Origin: Uranotaenia lowii
Lineage: Eukaryota > Arthropoda > Insecta > Diptera > Culicidae
DNA length: 64,000 nt
Assembly: GCF_029784155.1 (NCBI RefSeq)
Contig: NC_073693.1
Location: 117,279,003-117,343,002 of the forward strand
Reading direction: 5' to 3'
Positions within the stretch are counted from its first letter, which is position 1. Every line of letters begins with the position of its first letter. Of the stretch, positions 12,879-24,503 are shown piece after piece. A model generated the notes under the pieces. The model saw only the letters and a list, made by a program, of their open reading frames with translations, was not told the origin of the DNA and ran no database searches. Both the position numbers and the translations under genes were made by a program.

Positions 12879-13755
12879 TAGGGGAGAGTGGGGTAACGTG
12901 GGCCACTCTAAATATTTCAGCTGTGTGATGAGATAAAAATCTCAATACAACTGTCATCGTCGTCCCTTTGCGAAAGCATAATTTCCTATATGTTGTTGAC
13001 TCATGTACGTATCATATGCTTCTTTTGTTTAACAAGCCTAGAAAAATGTATTTACAAAATTAAATAACCACCCGCAAGACCTAAAGTACATAACATAAAA
13101 AAAGGTCATACGCTCATGATCTTAGATTTATCATGTTCTTTCAAGTGAAAAAGAAATTGTTGATGGAACATCAATAAGTCACACAAACGCCACCAATTTG
13201 CAAATCATAGCTTGTGGGGAATCGTGGGCCACATTTTGAAGGGTATCTTGGTGTTTTATACACATTCAGAACTTAAAATACGTTTTTCATACCTGATAAG
13301 TTTTCTGATGCCAAATAAAGAGTTGTGAAAAATATTTCGTCAATTTTTTCCAATGCGATAGAGACGAACAAAAATCCTATATAAGGAATTTCGCCGAAAC
13401 GTTCGTGAGCCGGGAATATTGAACTATTCGATCAAACAATTCTCAATTCTCAATTCTCTTTTATATTTCCTCATCTGAAATTGCTTTAAAATAACTAAAC
13501 GGATTATAAAATTTCAGTTTTGGACAACTCATAAACTCTGCACGTTATCTTGTCAATTTGGAATTGGTGGCTTACGTTTAAATTACTTTTCTCAAAATAG
13601 TCAGAACTGGGGAAATTTGTATTTAAAAAATAAACAAAAACCGCTTAATGATACCTTAAAAATGTAGAACACCCTTCCATTTATTTTTATCTTTTATAAT
13701 AAAGAAGTTATGAAGCAAAGAAAAAAAGTGGCCCATGAAACTCCACTCTCCCCTA
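12879..13755. mobile_element. Inverted-repeat DNA element (family B, TAGGGGAGAGTGG ends)
   Basis: TAGGGGAGAGTGG at the left end is repeated exactly as its reverse complement CCACTCTCCCCTA at the right end. The match continues to about 28 bases (ending GGGCCAC on both sides). No transposase is encoded in the 877 bp. An inverted copy lies at 24,504-25,322, sharing the segment with GTGGGGAATCGTGGGCC and the adjacent ACGCCACCAATTTGCAAATC. The ends resemble family A and C ends, so the families may be mobilised by one transposase type. Confidence 0.87.
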
Positions 13756-14772
13756 CAACAAAGGGGCAGTAGGAGTTTTAGCAGACCAATCGTTGCACTA
13801 TCCGATATTTGCCTTTTTTCCAAAATCATGGTGTTAAAATTGTCCAAGAAACGTTCCGTAAGGAAAATCGATACGAAAAATGTTTTGTTCTGTCGCAAAA
13901 CCTCATTTTCCGTTGAAGGAATAGTAAGATTTTGTTTAACAATAAGCACAAAAATTGCGCGAAAAAACTAGAAAAATTAAAACTGTCGTGAGATGCATAT
14001 TTTTCAGCAGAAAATATCGTAAAAAGCCTCATTTCATCAGTAAACATTTCAATTATTTAACATGGTTCAGTATTGTTTTTGGGAAAAGTTAAAAAACAGC
14101 TGAAATATTGACAATTTAATTCATTCCGTGCAACAAAGGATCAGTGAATCACCCTATCAGGTTTTAGTATGGTACGACGAAAACTATTTTTTTCTTTTTA
14201 TATTCTAAAATAAATTTCATATAAATTAACCGAATTTTATTGTTCCAATAATTAAATGTTTTGATTTGTTTTATTCAATTCTGAATTTTTGCTTGAGCTG
14301 AAAACACAATCTCAAATTGGTTGTTACTTTTGTCTTTTTCAGGACCCAATATTTTTATTGACGGCGGCAAAATATTCAGAGCATAAAGAACTATGAAATC
14401 TACCTTTGACAATGTGTAAACGATTCACTTTTTTTTTATTGAACTCACGGTTTTTGGATCCTCTAGAGGAAAACGTATACCGACAGCAAAAGATTCTGCT
14501 GCACGGTCGACGAACCAAAACACAATGTTTTGGTTCTCTGATTGTTTTGGTGAATTCTTCTATTGAGAAAAATAGCAATTGATCATTGCCCAACTGACAT
14601 GAAATCGTAATAGAAATGATAATCCAAATCGAATATAAGGACATTTTCAAAAACCATCGTAAACAAGTTAGCATTGAGTGATTTTCTATTATTCATTTAC
14701 GACAAGCTTTGCCCAAAAATAGTTGAGTCGGATAGCAGTTTAGTCAATTCATAAATATGTGTACAAAAAGTT
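13756..14772. other. AT-rich non-coding DNA
   Basis: No gene is recognised. Open frames at 13656-14047 and 14339-14674 have low-complexity Phe/Ser/Lys-rich translations and overlap on opposite strands. The segment around 14,335-14,400 (AGGACCCAATATTTTTATTG, then GGCAAAATATTCAGAGC) resembles 44,675-44,725, suggesting a diverged shared repeat. Confidence 0.5.
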
Positions 14773-15113
14773 GGAAATATTCTTATTCGACATTTACAAT
14801 TTGAGTGAACTGATTAACGATGAATGGGCGGTCCATCGATTAAACTCTATCCAATCTCTCCCTTTTACCTTTGACCGGTTCGTAAAAAAATCTCTCACAG
14901 CTGTAGCGTGAATCTTATCAACTGATGAGTTGGCATCGTGGTAAGATACTGGACTGCGAACTCGGAGGACTCTAGTTCAAATCTCGGTCGAGGAATTTTT
15001 TTTTCTTTTTTCTCAAATTACTTAGAATCGTATATTTTCCATTTTGTGGGGAGATCGAATCGTTGGGATCTTGTCATTGTAGATATACCGCCACCACTTT
15101 TGTAGCTTTATGC
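14773..15113 (+). repeat. tRNA-like dispersed repeat, copy 1, left part
   Basis: From TATTCTTATTCGACATTTAC through CTTTGACCGGTTCGT, the tRNA-like module, and AATCTTGTCATTGTAGATAT to TGCTATTT this stretch matches 33,259-33,592 closely. The repeat continues at 18,495-18,562; a LINE interrupts it at 15,114-18,494. Its uninterrupted length would be about 410 bp. The tRNA-like part is internal and not at the 5' end, so it is not a textbook SINE. Confidence 0.85.
14921..15004 (+). promoter_or_regulatory. tRNA-like RNA polymerase III module (A box, B box, T-run)
   Basis: GTTGGCATCGTGG resembles an A box and TAGTTCAAATC about 35 bases later resembles a B box. A T-run of about nine (14,996-15,004) follows directly, as a polymerase III terminator would. 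The acceptor stem does not pair, so this is a tRNA-derived or tRNA-mimicking unit and not a functional tRNA. The second copy at 33,396-33,478 preserves A box, B box and T-run, while the anticodon-region bases differ. Confidence 0.7.
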
Positions 15114-15172
15114 TATTTATTTATTTATTTAAGTCAAACTATGTAGACTACAATACTTAAAACTACTTAAAA

Positions 15173-18090
15173 CTAATGTAAGCTATTGTTTTGTTGTTCT
15201 ATGAAGTTGTTTTTGAATGCCTTTTTTAATTGTGTTTTGTTCATCGCTACGTCTAAAATTTCACTTTGTAAATTGTATTTGTACATCATTTGATTAATAA
15301 GTTGATGTTTTGCATAGTCTTTGTCGTAAAGTTTAATGTAGAACAAATGTTTATTTCTCAATGGACGGGAGGGTGCGTAAAAATTTAGTTTTGAAAGTAA
15401 TTCAGGACTGTCTATTCTTTGTGTAACAACATCATTTATAAATGCAATTTGGGAAAATTCTCTGCGTTTATTGAGAGGTTCTATATCAATAAGCTTACAA
15501 CGAGATTCATACGATGGAAGAGGAAAAGTGGTCCAATTGATTTTACGTAGCGCATATAACAAAAATTGTTTTTGAACTGATTCGAGACGTTGCTCGTGAA
15601 TATTTGAATAAGGATTCCATATGATGCTACAATACTCCAATATCGAACGAACATAGGATATATAAAGTGATTTTATGGTGTATGGGTCTTGAAAGTGTTT
15701 GCTGAAACGTTTTACAAATCCTAGCATGCAATTTGCTTTATTGATGATATTGTTCAGATGTTCTACAAACGTGAGTTTTGAATCCAATATGACGCCGAGA
15801 TCCCTTACAATTTTGCATTTTTGTACTGGTTGATTGCCTAATTTTGTTTCAATGATAGGGTAACTTTGCTTTCTGCTAAATGATATAGAGTTGCATTTTT
15901 TAACATTCAATTGAAGTAAACTTTTGTTGCACCATTCAAAGAAAACATTGATTTCGTTTTGAAATGTTTCAGCATCTTCGGTTGTTTTTATTTTCAGAAA
16001 TAGTTTAATATCGTCGGCGTATATTAGGTATTCAATCCGTTTTAGAATAAAGGAAATGTCGTTAACGAACAGTATGAAAAGGAGAGGTCCTAAATGAGAC
16101 CCCTGAGGCACACCAGAGGTCACAGCTACAGATTTGGATAATTCATTTTGGAAACGAACGATTTGTGTTCGATCAGTTAAGTATGATTGTAACCAGGAGA
16201 GAAGATTTGGATGAAAGCTATTTTTTTTTAATTTGAAGATTAAAAGGGGTATGTCAATGCGATCAAAGGCTTTGCTAAAGTCGGTATAAATAGCCTCAAC
16301 ATGAAAGCCTTTGCTCATAGAATCGATGACGTATGTAACGAATTCGAGAAGATTTGATGCTGTAGAGCGTCCTTTGAAGAAACCATGTTGTTTGCTCGTT
16401 AGAATATTTTTTACTTGTTGATAATTTTTTTCATTTATTATTGATTCAAAGAGTTTTGGGATGCAAGACAAAATAGCTATTCCTCTATAATTTCGGACAT
16501 CTGATTTTTTCCCGGACTTGAAAATCGGAATTAAAAAAGATTTTTTCCAAAATTTGGGTACTTTACTGTAATTTAATGACATATTAAAAAGAATCAGAAG
16601 AGGCTCTGTCAATTCGGCCGCCAAGTTTTTAAGGAAACATGGGGGAAGTCCATCAGGCCCTGCTCCTTTGGAAGCATCAAGTTTTCTAAGTCCTTCGGAA
16701 ACATTATTGTAATCGATTTCATTGACCTGAATGTCACACGCTAAATCTGGAATGACTGAAAAGTATTCCCTATCTCGGTCAGCCTCAGTGAAAGAAGTAT
16801 ACACTTCTTGAAAAAAAGTTGCAAATAAGTTAGAAATTTCCAGTGGATTATTTCCAATGCTCCCGTCAAGTGTCAATTGAGTAGGAAAGTTTGAATTTTT
16901 CATCTGCGTTTTAGTATAGCCAAAGAACGCTTTTGGGTTTTGCTTAATTTCTTTTTCAATTTTCTGATTGTATTTTTCAAAAGAACTTTTTATACATGAA
17001 TTAAGCTGGTTGCATAAATTTATATAATTTTGATGATTTGTAACACTTCTATCACTTCTGTAGACTTTATGAGCTTTTTGCTTCCTATTTTGTAAGTTTT
17101 CCAAATCTTTGTTATACCAGACAGGGTGTTTAGAGCTGTAGGACCGTCTTTTAAATTTTGAAGGAACATGACTGTTTATGAGATTAATCATTATGTTATA
17201 AAAGGTTTCTACTGTTGTATCAACATTTCCTTCATTCTTCAATACACTTGACCACTCTATATTAATTAGTTCTAGTTTCAAAAGTTCGAAGTTTGAGTTC
17301 TGATAGTCTGGCATTTCCTCGTACTCCCAGTCGCGAGGTATTGCACAGTTATGGATAAAGAGCGAGTATTCTATCGCTTTGTGAAATGCTTCGTTTTTCC
17401 ATAGTGGATAAGTCGATTCGTTTACGCAAAAGTCTTCTGTACAGTTAGTAAAAAGTAGATCAAGATAATTATTGTTACTATTTTTAACATGATTCACTTG
17501 GTTTAAGCCTAAAATAGAAGATTTGCCGAAGATTAATTGTAACGTTTCGTTCTCGCCTACGACTGGAAGTAGAATTGCTTCATTGTCATCATCCAAAATA
17601 AAGTCAGCGTTGCGTTGATTGAAATCGCCATAAATGTGTAATTTTGCTTCCGGTTGTTCAGCTAATGTATTTTCAAGAATTTGGAAGAATAATTCAAAAT
17701 AATGTGAAGTGGCATATTTAGGTGGAAAGTACACGGAAGCAAAAATGTGCATTTCCATTGCCAATAATGTTTTTACAAAGATAGAATCAAATTCAGTATA
17801 TGATTGCGTTGCAATTTCTTCTGAGGGAAAAATAGAATCCAAAGCTACAAGAACGCCGCCACCTGACTTTTTTTTGGACAATGCTAAATTTCTATCACTG
17901 CGGAACACATTAAACCTTGAACCGAAAACTTCTTCACTGTTAACGCTAGCGTCCCAGCTAGTTTCAGTAAAGAGAACAATTTGATAAGAGGAGCTTCAAA
18001 GTTTCAAGCTTATTTCCTTCATTTTTACCGCGCTTCTCATACGGTTTACATTTTGGCAATAAGCTAGAATTTCGATAGAGGATCTAGTAC
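15173..18090 (-). pseudogene. LINE ORF2: endonuclease and reverse transcriptase, one nonsense codon
   Basis: Reading on the minus strand, the frame starts near ILAYCQNVNRMRS (about 18,070), the usual N-terminus of an apurinic-type endonuclease. It meets an in-frame TGA at 17,998-17,996 and resumes with LFTETSW. From there it is open to 15,173; the part from 17,908 is 911 residues. Endonuclease signatures are GGGVLVALD and IYGDFN (about residues 17-24 and 92-97 of that part). Where SDH is usual I read AFHKAIEYS, so one active-site Asp is not evident. Reverse transcriptase motifs are KGAGPDGLPP, NYRGIAILS, TDFSKAFDR (catalytic D543), SGVPQGSHLGP and YADD (630-633). The C-terminal domain resembles the fragment at 51.6-52.0 kb. 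Apart from the TGA the frame is well preserved, suggesting a fairly young insertion. Confidence 0.9.
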
Positions 18091-18494
18091 CTACATTGGC
18101 ACGCGTCGTTGGGGCAGAAAATTATATTGCCCATACATTACCGGGTAATCAAACGCCGTGGGAGCTGTTGGAGCGCGATGGCAGCATGGGGCAGCAAGCG
18201 GTGTGACGTACGGATTGGGAAACGGAAAGGCAAACGTCGCTTGTGGGGAGACAGGTGGCACTGAAGGCGTCATGTTTCCGTTATGATTCGTTGGCAAATT
18301 TGGTGGGACGGCAGGTACAGTAATTCTCGGACGTCTTTTACGGCGCGGTGATACTTCAGGCGAAGAATTTGTTGGCAAATTTGGTGGGACGGTGGGTGCA
18401 GTAATTATCGGACGCCTATAACGGCGCGGTGACGGCACGGGGCTTGGTGTTCCTCGAACGTTGTCCTTTGGAGGGTTAAAAGTTTCACCCCTTT
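18091..18494 (-). pseudogene. C-terminal fragment of LINE ORF1, proline-rich
   Basis: The minus-strand frame is open from the truncated element edge at 18,494 to a TAG at 18,091, directly before ORF2. It encodes a Pro/Arg-rich chain with two near-identical modules (containing RRYRRPIITAPTVPPNLPTN and RRKRRPRITVPAVPPNLPTN). A hydrophobic Pro-rich stretch and a C-terminal LPQRRVPM follow. No RRM or zinc knuckle is present in what remains. Position and strand make an ORF1 remnant the best explanation; basic Pro-rich tails could bind RNA, but that is inference. The N-terminal part was lost by 5' truncation. Confidence 0.65.
18289..18434 (-). repeat. 82-bp tandem duplication inside ORF1
   Basis: GTTGGCAAATTTGGTGGGAC occurs at 18,289 and again at 18,371, each followed by a matching GTAATT(C/A)TCGGACG and ACGGCGCGGTGA block. 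Because 82 is not a multiple of three, the codon spacing between the modules must be adjusted by small length differences, and the same frame is read in both. Confidence 0.85.
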
Positions 18495-18562
18495 TAGTAA
18501 GTTTAATATAATCTCTTCATCTGGTATAATTATTTGAATAATTCTGTTGTTCCTGCGATATA
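18495..18562 (+). repeat. tRNA-like dispersed repeat, copy 1, right part
   Basis: AGTAAGTTTAATATAATCTC through TTTGAATAATTCTGTTGTTCCTGC matches 33,860-33,927 and completes the repeat interrupted at 15,113. Confidence 0.8.
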
Positions 18563-19400
18563 CAGTTATGTACACAGCCCATTCCCGATAACCCATTCAC
18601 GCGAATCAGTGACCGAGACACATTCTCAGATTGCGAAACATAAACATTACTGCATCTTCACGAGAACTGCACCGATGCAGTAATCGGAAACCTGAGACGC
18701 GGCAATCTGATGGGAGAACACATCGGTTCCAGCGAGTTCCCAGCGAGTTCCCAGCCGACCGGGGTAGTTTTTTTTCATCAGATTATGTTAGGTTGCTAGT
18801 TGGTCGGAAGACCAGAGTTAGTTCGAGTCGCGTAGTTAGATCAGCCAGATCGTTAATTGTGATCCACCAATAAAAGCGAATAAATGTATTTTTTTTTAAA
18901 TCAACTGAACTCAATGTAATTATAAGTATACCTCCTAAAATGTTTGCTGGGTAATGATTGCTGATGACAGTTGGTGATGAACCTACGCAAATTGTGGTTA
19001 TCAGTATCACCGCAGTTTTGGCAGATAAAAATGAGTAGATTTTGCGGAGTACTCATTGAGAAATGCGTACTTTCCCAGTTAGGGAATATGAGAAGTGGAA
19101 AGTGACAAATAGCTATCGCTAATGTAACGAGTACTATTATAGTCACTTAAAGAATGATTACAAATAAAGATTAACTCTATTCCACAAGTGAAACCTGCGT
19201 TTTAATCATTTTTAAATTTCAAATCATGTTTTATGAATCGATGATGATTTTTTAATTAATCTAACAAAAGTTTGAAAAATTATTTGATGTAACTTTTAAA
19301 TTTTCATGCGCATATTTTAACTAAATTAGTTTTTGCTTGAAATTACTTATTTTTTATTTTTCAGTTTCTTATCAATCATTCAAAAAATCAAATTTTCCAA
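18563..19400. other. Non-coding DNA with a possible LTR-like end
   Basis: The segment 18,600-18,880 is less AT-rich than its surroundings. TGTTAGGTTGCTAG at 18,786 begins a stretch ending in CACCAATAAAAGCGAATAAATG and a T-run, which is the pattern of an LTR with its polyadenylation signal. No partner LTR, polypurine tract or primer site is visible, so a solo LTR remnant is only a possibility. The rest is AT-rich without genes. Confidence 0.35.
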
Positions 19401-21100
19401 ACTGTTCTTTTTCAGGACCCTATCAATGCTATCAATGATGAATTTATCATGTTGTATTTTAAATATATAAAGTTCTATTGTGCTGTGAGCCTACTTGGTT
19501 TAATGATTCAACTGAATCAAAGCAATCAAAAGATTCTTTTTAATTCAATCACGGTATATAAATCTATTATTGTGAACTTAAAAACTTATTTTTCAGCCTT
19601 TTATTTAGGATGAATTTGCAAATGAAAAATTATTTCATCTCTGAGTTTGATCTTTGGCACTTTTGAAGTAAAATGAAATGTTTTATTTTTCTTTACAAAT
19701 TTAATTTGTTAATCAACTCTGTTTATAGAATAAATTAAACTCAAAATAGAATTTTTTCCCCGGGAACTCACATACAAAATCGTTGTTAAATATTTATTTC
19801 AAATTAAAGTTATAACCGAGGAATGTTTCAACCAATCCTTAAAATTATCATGAAAAAGGAAATTTAAATCGAGATAATGGGTGGTATGAAAAAAACCTAG
19901 TAATTGCTTTTGCTAAACTAAATCGAGCAGTCGAGCAGTCGCTTAAAGCAATTGCTTCGGTTGTTATGAATAAAGTTTTTTTGACAGCTGTTTTCACAGT
20001 CAGGAGCTTTTACTTTTAGAACAAGCTAGTTTGGTATGAATAAAGCTCGAATCTAAAGCAATTGCTCGGCAAATCTCCAAGCAATTGCTCTATTTTCTTA
20101 GCATGCTCGGTAGCAGACTTTCCCAATAAAAAATTCTTTAATAACGTTATGAATTTATCAAATTAGCAATATTTCACTTCAAAACAGTTCAAAAATTTTT
20201 ATACTATGGGGTGGAGGTGAGGGAGAACTTATGATAAATATTAAAGTTAGGCCATTTTTTGTTTGACAATATTTGAATATGTATTCATTTTTCTTTGAAC
20301 ATCAACATACGAGCACAAATTTACCAAAAAAATCCGGTCGTTCTTACACCCACCACCCGATTCGTCGACTTCAAGGCTACTTTAGCCGTACTTTTCAATT
20401 TTCTGATCGTCTTCTTTCATTTTACTTTAGAAAACTTCAGATTCTGCTGGTTGGATAGCTCTATTTTTCGAAGCAAAAGCTATGTTCTAAGACTTTAGTA
20501 CACATCCGCTAAGTAAATGTTTGGAGTCCAAACTTTGGACCAAACTAAGCAAATACTTTGGACTTTTGCTTTGATTGATTTCGAGCTAAGTAAAAGCTAC
20601 CGAAGCAATTGCTAAACCTTATTCATACCACTAAATAAAATATTCAAAATTTTTATCATTTTTTTTATCATGAATCATACAATTTTTACTCATAGTTAAC
20701 TTCTTACCTGATCCAAAATTTATTTTAAAATTTACTTTTCAAATTTGGTTTGTTATATATATTTATTTCAGGATCCTGATATCAAAAACTTTATTTTTTT
20801 TTTATTCGTATCAGGGAATATTGGTATAATATTTGTAAACTAGACTGATACGTGTTTATTATCAAGCAAAATTAGGATTCAAAAAAACCAACGAAATTTT
20901 GAATAATTTATTAAAAATTCATCGGAAAAATCACCGATTTTGATCTTTGACTCTGATTGATTTTTTAACGTTTCAATAAAATGTATTTTTTATTATAGTT
21001 ATTGTGTTTTTCATAAGATGGAAAATGGTTTTAGAAATCAATTTCCTTACTCATTGTGCTAATGAAAGATTAATTTGGCGCATAGAAAAAAATAACTTTA
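19400..21100 (+). repeat. Old diverged AT-rich repeat, copy 1
   Basis: Short blocks recur in the same order at 44,660-45,900. They are TTTCAGGACCC (19,410), ATTATTTCATCTCTGAGTTTGATC (19,630), TTTTTTCCC with a following AAATATTT (19,750), TTACCTGATC (20,705) and ATTTCCTTACTCATTGTG (21,040). The collinearity suggests two decayed copies of one non-coding element. A younger inverted-repeat element sits inside this copy at 19,880-20,632. Confidence 0.5.
19880..20632. mobile_element. Inverted-repeat DNA element with TGGTATGAA ends
   Basis: The left end GTGGTATGAAAAAAACCTAG, followed by TAATTGCTTTTGC, is mirrored by the right end, which reads GCAATTGCTAAACCTTATTC and ATACCAC. The motif TGGTATGAATAAAG and the motif AAGCAATTGCT also recur inside (19,940-20,090), giving subterminal repeats. 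There is no transposase frame; frames at 20273-20498 are unrecognisable. It is a MITE-like element of about 750 bp. Confidence 0.75.
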
Positions 21101-24100
21101 AATATCCGTTATTTCCAGATTTAAACGAAATCATTAAAAAGAACTCAATTACAACCTTTTTCCATTTTATTTGATTGATTTTATTCAATTTGACCCAGTA
21201 TGAACCGTATTGAAATAAATCAACAAATTCAAAACTAATTTTTATCTTTAATGGGTCATTACATTCATAAGACTCAAAAACGGCTTCTAACTCAGCTGTG
21301 TTATTCGAATTAAAATGGTATTCTTTCCCTGACTCAATATTTGCAATTCTCTTTTTTAGAAAGTCGTGCATTTAAGAGTTAAGGTTGAGATAATGGCAAG
21401 ATTTTCCCGTTGCCATAACTTAAAATAAATTTCTGGAAAAATTGGCGTTCAACGTTGTTTGTACGTAATTTTTGATTTGGACCAGTACAATTTTCAGAAA
21501 TCTAAACCATCTTATAAATCAATAAAAATTCACATTTGCATTTAAAATTTCAACAATATTGTTTCCTAAATTGAAAATTCAAATGTGAAATGTAAACTTC
21601 AAGAAATTTTCGCGGTGTTGCTTAAATGCACTATATACATATAAGAAACAAAATGTGATATTACGACAACTCAAAATAACGTTTTGAGAGTGCACCCATT
21701 CTGTTTTCGAAAATAATAAATTATTTTTAAGTTTTTGACAAATAAAACTCATAATCCTTTAAAATGTTTAAAATATGCATTTTTCAAACTTTTTTTTCCA
21801 GTACATCAGATTGAACTTCAAATTTTCGTGTCTGTATTTTCAATTTTTCAAAGGTGATGGTTGACCTAAAAATTTAAACGACAATCCAAATATTTATTTT
21901 TAAAGGATGACAGTCGTTTCTCTGTATTGTAGCTTCAGTTTCTGGAACTTGGTAGTTAATCTCTCTGATTTCATGATTTGTTTTCTTTCAATCATTTTTT
22001 CAAATCATCACACATTTACCAGGTCAAACAATTTTTAAGAATTTCATTTTCTTTCGTTAAAATTTTTACATTTATATGTTCATTGCAAGTAAAATTACAG
22101 CACTGAAATTTTCCGCAGTTCACGTTTTGATGGAAGTCCTATCTTTAAAATGGGAAGAAAAACGAAAATCCATAAAAAAAAATCCACAGGAAGGTACCAG
22201 CCCTGGTCTGCTCTGTCCTTTTTTAAGGCAAAGGCTGAAACGATTTTTCATTGAAATGTATAATGTTTTCATCTGCCCCAACGTTTGGATGGTCGAAATG
22301 AGCAGAAAAAAAACTCCAAACAGAAAGAAGCATCGAGTGGCAAAAGGCCTCTTTTTCGCATGGTCTGCGTATTTTTTTCTTTCTTTCGTTGTTGTTCCTG
22401 TCTCTGGCTTTCTGAATAAACTGATCATTTTGGGCTGGTTCGGTAGGATGCTGTAGGTACTCGATTTTGGTCTGCCATTTTCACAGCTGTTTTGTTGCTG
22501 GTGGTTTTTCGCGGACGTGAAAACGCCGACTATTTTTAACATAATCGGAACCGTGGAAGGAAGGAAACGTGAAAAATCGCCCATTTGTTGATGATGAAGT
22601 GAACCTGATAGATACGGGTTCGGTTGTTTATTTTTTTTGTTTTCAAAGAAGCTGTAATTGAGATGTACTTTGGCTTTTGTTTTTTATAATGGTTTGTTGG
22701 TCAATACTTTGTAGAGGAGTTTTAATCTACCTTATTGTAGTTACTGGATCTGTAAGGTACCTGGTACTACATCTTGACTCTTCTTAATTCTTTAATAACT
22801 TGTCGTGATTTCAGTTTAAATTGACAAAAAACTCCTTAAAATTTAAAAAATAACTGTTTTTGTTTATTCATAACTTTTCAACTTCTGTTATTAACATTGT
22901 AGCAAGAAATTGAAAACAATTTGAAACCTAAGTCTATATTCAACGCTTATGTTTCCGGTTATGAAATGCTTAAATATAATAGAAAACAGTTCTGGTAAAT
23001 TTGAACTTCATTCTTCTGTATTTTGCTATCTATCCCAATCGAAAATGATTTCTGATGCGTCTATATCCTTAATTCAATTCCTTTAAAAAATCTCATGCTT
23101 CATCTATTCCAGGTTCCATATAAAAATACCTCGGCTTTCTTCGTTTTTCCTCTGAACGGAAAACCCCGGAAGAAACAACTCTTTAAAATAATTTTCCCAT
23201 CGGCAGATATTATGAAACCCTCGTTTTGACCCGTTTAGGGTAAATAGGAAAAACATTTCCACCCGAATCTTTGGCCGATAAAGCAAGACAAAGCAGCAAA
23301 ATATGCTAAATATTGTCAGCAGCAGATGTGCTTTATGGAGGCTTCCGGTGCCCATTTCTCGATCGTTTCGAGGGTTGGGCATAACTGTCATAATAAAGAA
23401 GTGCAAAAGGGAAGAGGATCCGATCCCCGGATAACAACAACAACAATATCCAGATCCAAACAACCGACCAAAACCCAGAAGCTCGAAAGGTTCAAAACTG
23501 GACCGGTCAGGTGTGAAATTGCAGCATTCAGCGATTTCACCGTATTTTTTTTCTTTTGGTTCATTTCAACCAATCCCTATCTTTTTCCGAAATCCATTTG
23601 AATGCCCGGCCTCGAATATATATATTTCAAACCCGGCGTCAAAGGATGAAAGGGGCCAAAGCCCGATCTGAATTTAAAATGGGATATGCCGACATTTGGT
23701 AGGTGATTTCGGTTATGATGAATGAGTTCATTAGGCAGATGAAATTACAAGAAATAAAATAATTTCTAGCTGGATCGTGCTCCGGGGATCGATTTTGAGA
23801 TATTTTTTTCTCGTGTGTTACATAAATCGACAACAGCTTGAGGTTCATAAAAAAAGGAATATCACTTTTATTAGATTAAATATACTTCTGAGACCTTTTA
23901 GCCAAAGTTATAACATAATTTATATTTAACCAATCGTGATGGTGTTGATTTTCCGAGGTTAATAAATAAGAAAATTGGGCGTTTAGATCTTAACTTATTA
24001 CAGATATGGAATCACTTAAAAAAGGCTTCGGGAAAAGGCTGTAAGTCTGGTTTAAAGTGCTCGAAAAAAAACTATAAGGTGCCTCAGAATACTTAAGTAA

Positions 24101-24503
24101 GAAGCCATATGTTGCACATATGGGAATATATATTCTTAAAACTTCTTAAGATGTACAAAAATCTTTTCATAAAATGTAAAAAAATGTGTAATACCGTACT
24201 TTTTAATGAATCAACCGTCAAACCTGTTTCAGTTATATTTAAAAAAAATCGAATCAAGAATTTTAAAAGTTGACGTAATTTGTGGCTTTTTGGCATTTAT
24301 AGATTCATAAAAATTGAATCACAGAACTTTTTATGATTATTCAAAGGTAGCTTTTTCAGATATTTTTTTTTCAATCGATTTTATCGAATGAATATTGACC
24401 AAAAACCATATTTGAATTACGTTACAAGCTTTCCAAAACTAAAAATTTTGTAAAAAGTTAGCAGAAATCGTGTAAGGGGTCATTTGACCCCCGGCGTTTT
24501 AAA
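21101..24503. other. Non-coding DNA with two less AT-rich segments
   Basis: I recognise no gene. Segments at about 22,080-22,620 and 23,100-23,660 are less AT-rich. They have pyrimidine-rich runs, GAAAACCCCGGAAG-type motifs and open frames of 90-154 codons on both strands whose translations show no domain. These segments do not recur in the window and could be host regulatory or untranslated sequence. The rest is AT-rich. Confidence 0.5.

Larger units (their letters stand above)
15114..18494 (-). mobile_element. Non-LTR retrotransposon (CR1/L2/Jockey-like group), 5' truncated
   Basis: The minus-strand element carries the end of ORF1 (18,494-18,091) and ORF2 (about 18,090-15,173). Its 3' tail, read on the minus strand, is a (TAAA)n microsatellite at about 15,130-15,114 in place of poly(A). 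It interrupts a tRNA-like repeat: 14,773-15,113 and 18,495-18,562 join to match the uninterrupted order seen at 33.3-33.9 kb. A clear long target duplication is not visible; four Ts at each junction are the most I can see. A related fragment with the same type of tail lies at 51,497-52,857. Confidence 0.88.

Noticed and set aside
14921..14995. A functional tRNA gene
   Set aside because: The acceptor and D-stems do not pair, so only the polymerase III boxes are tRNA-like.
18405..18596. 63-codon minus-strand frame upstream of ORF1
   Set aside because: It spans the junction between the LINE and the interrupted repeat and is in a different phase from ORF1.
22076..22584. Opposing frames of 126 and 154 codons
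   Set aside because: They are antisense to each other, lack motifs and sit in a pyrimidine-rich segment; no evidence favours either strand.
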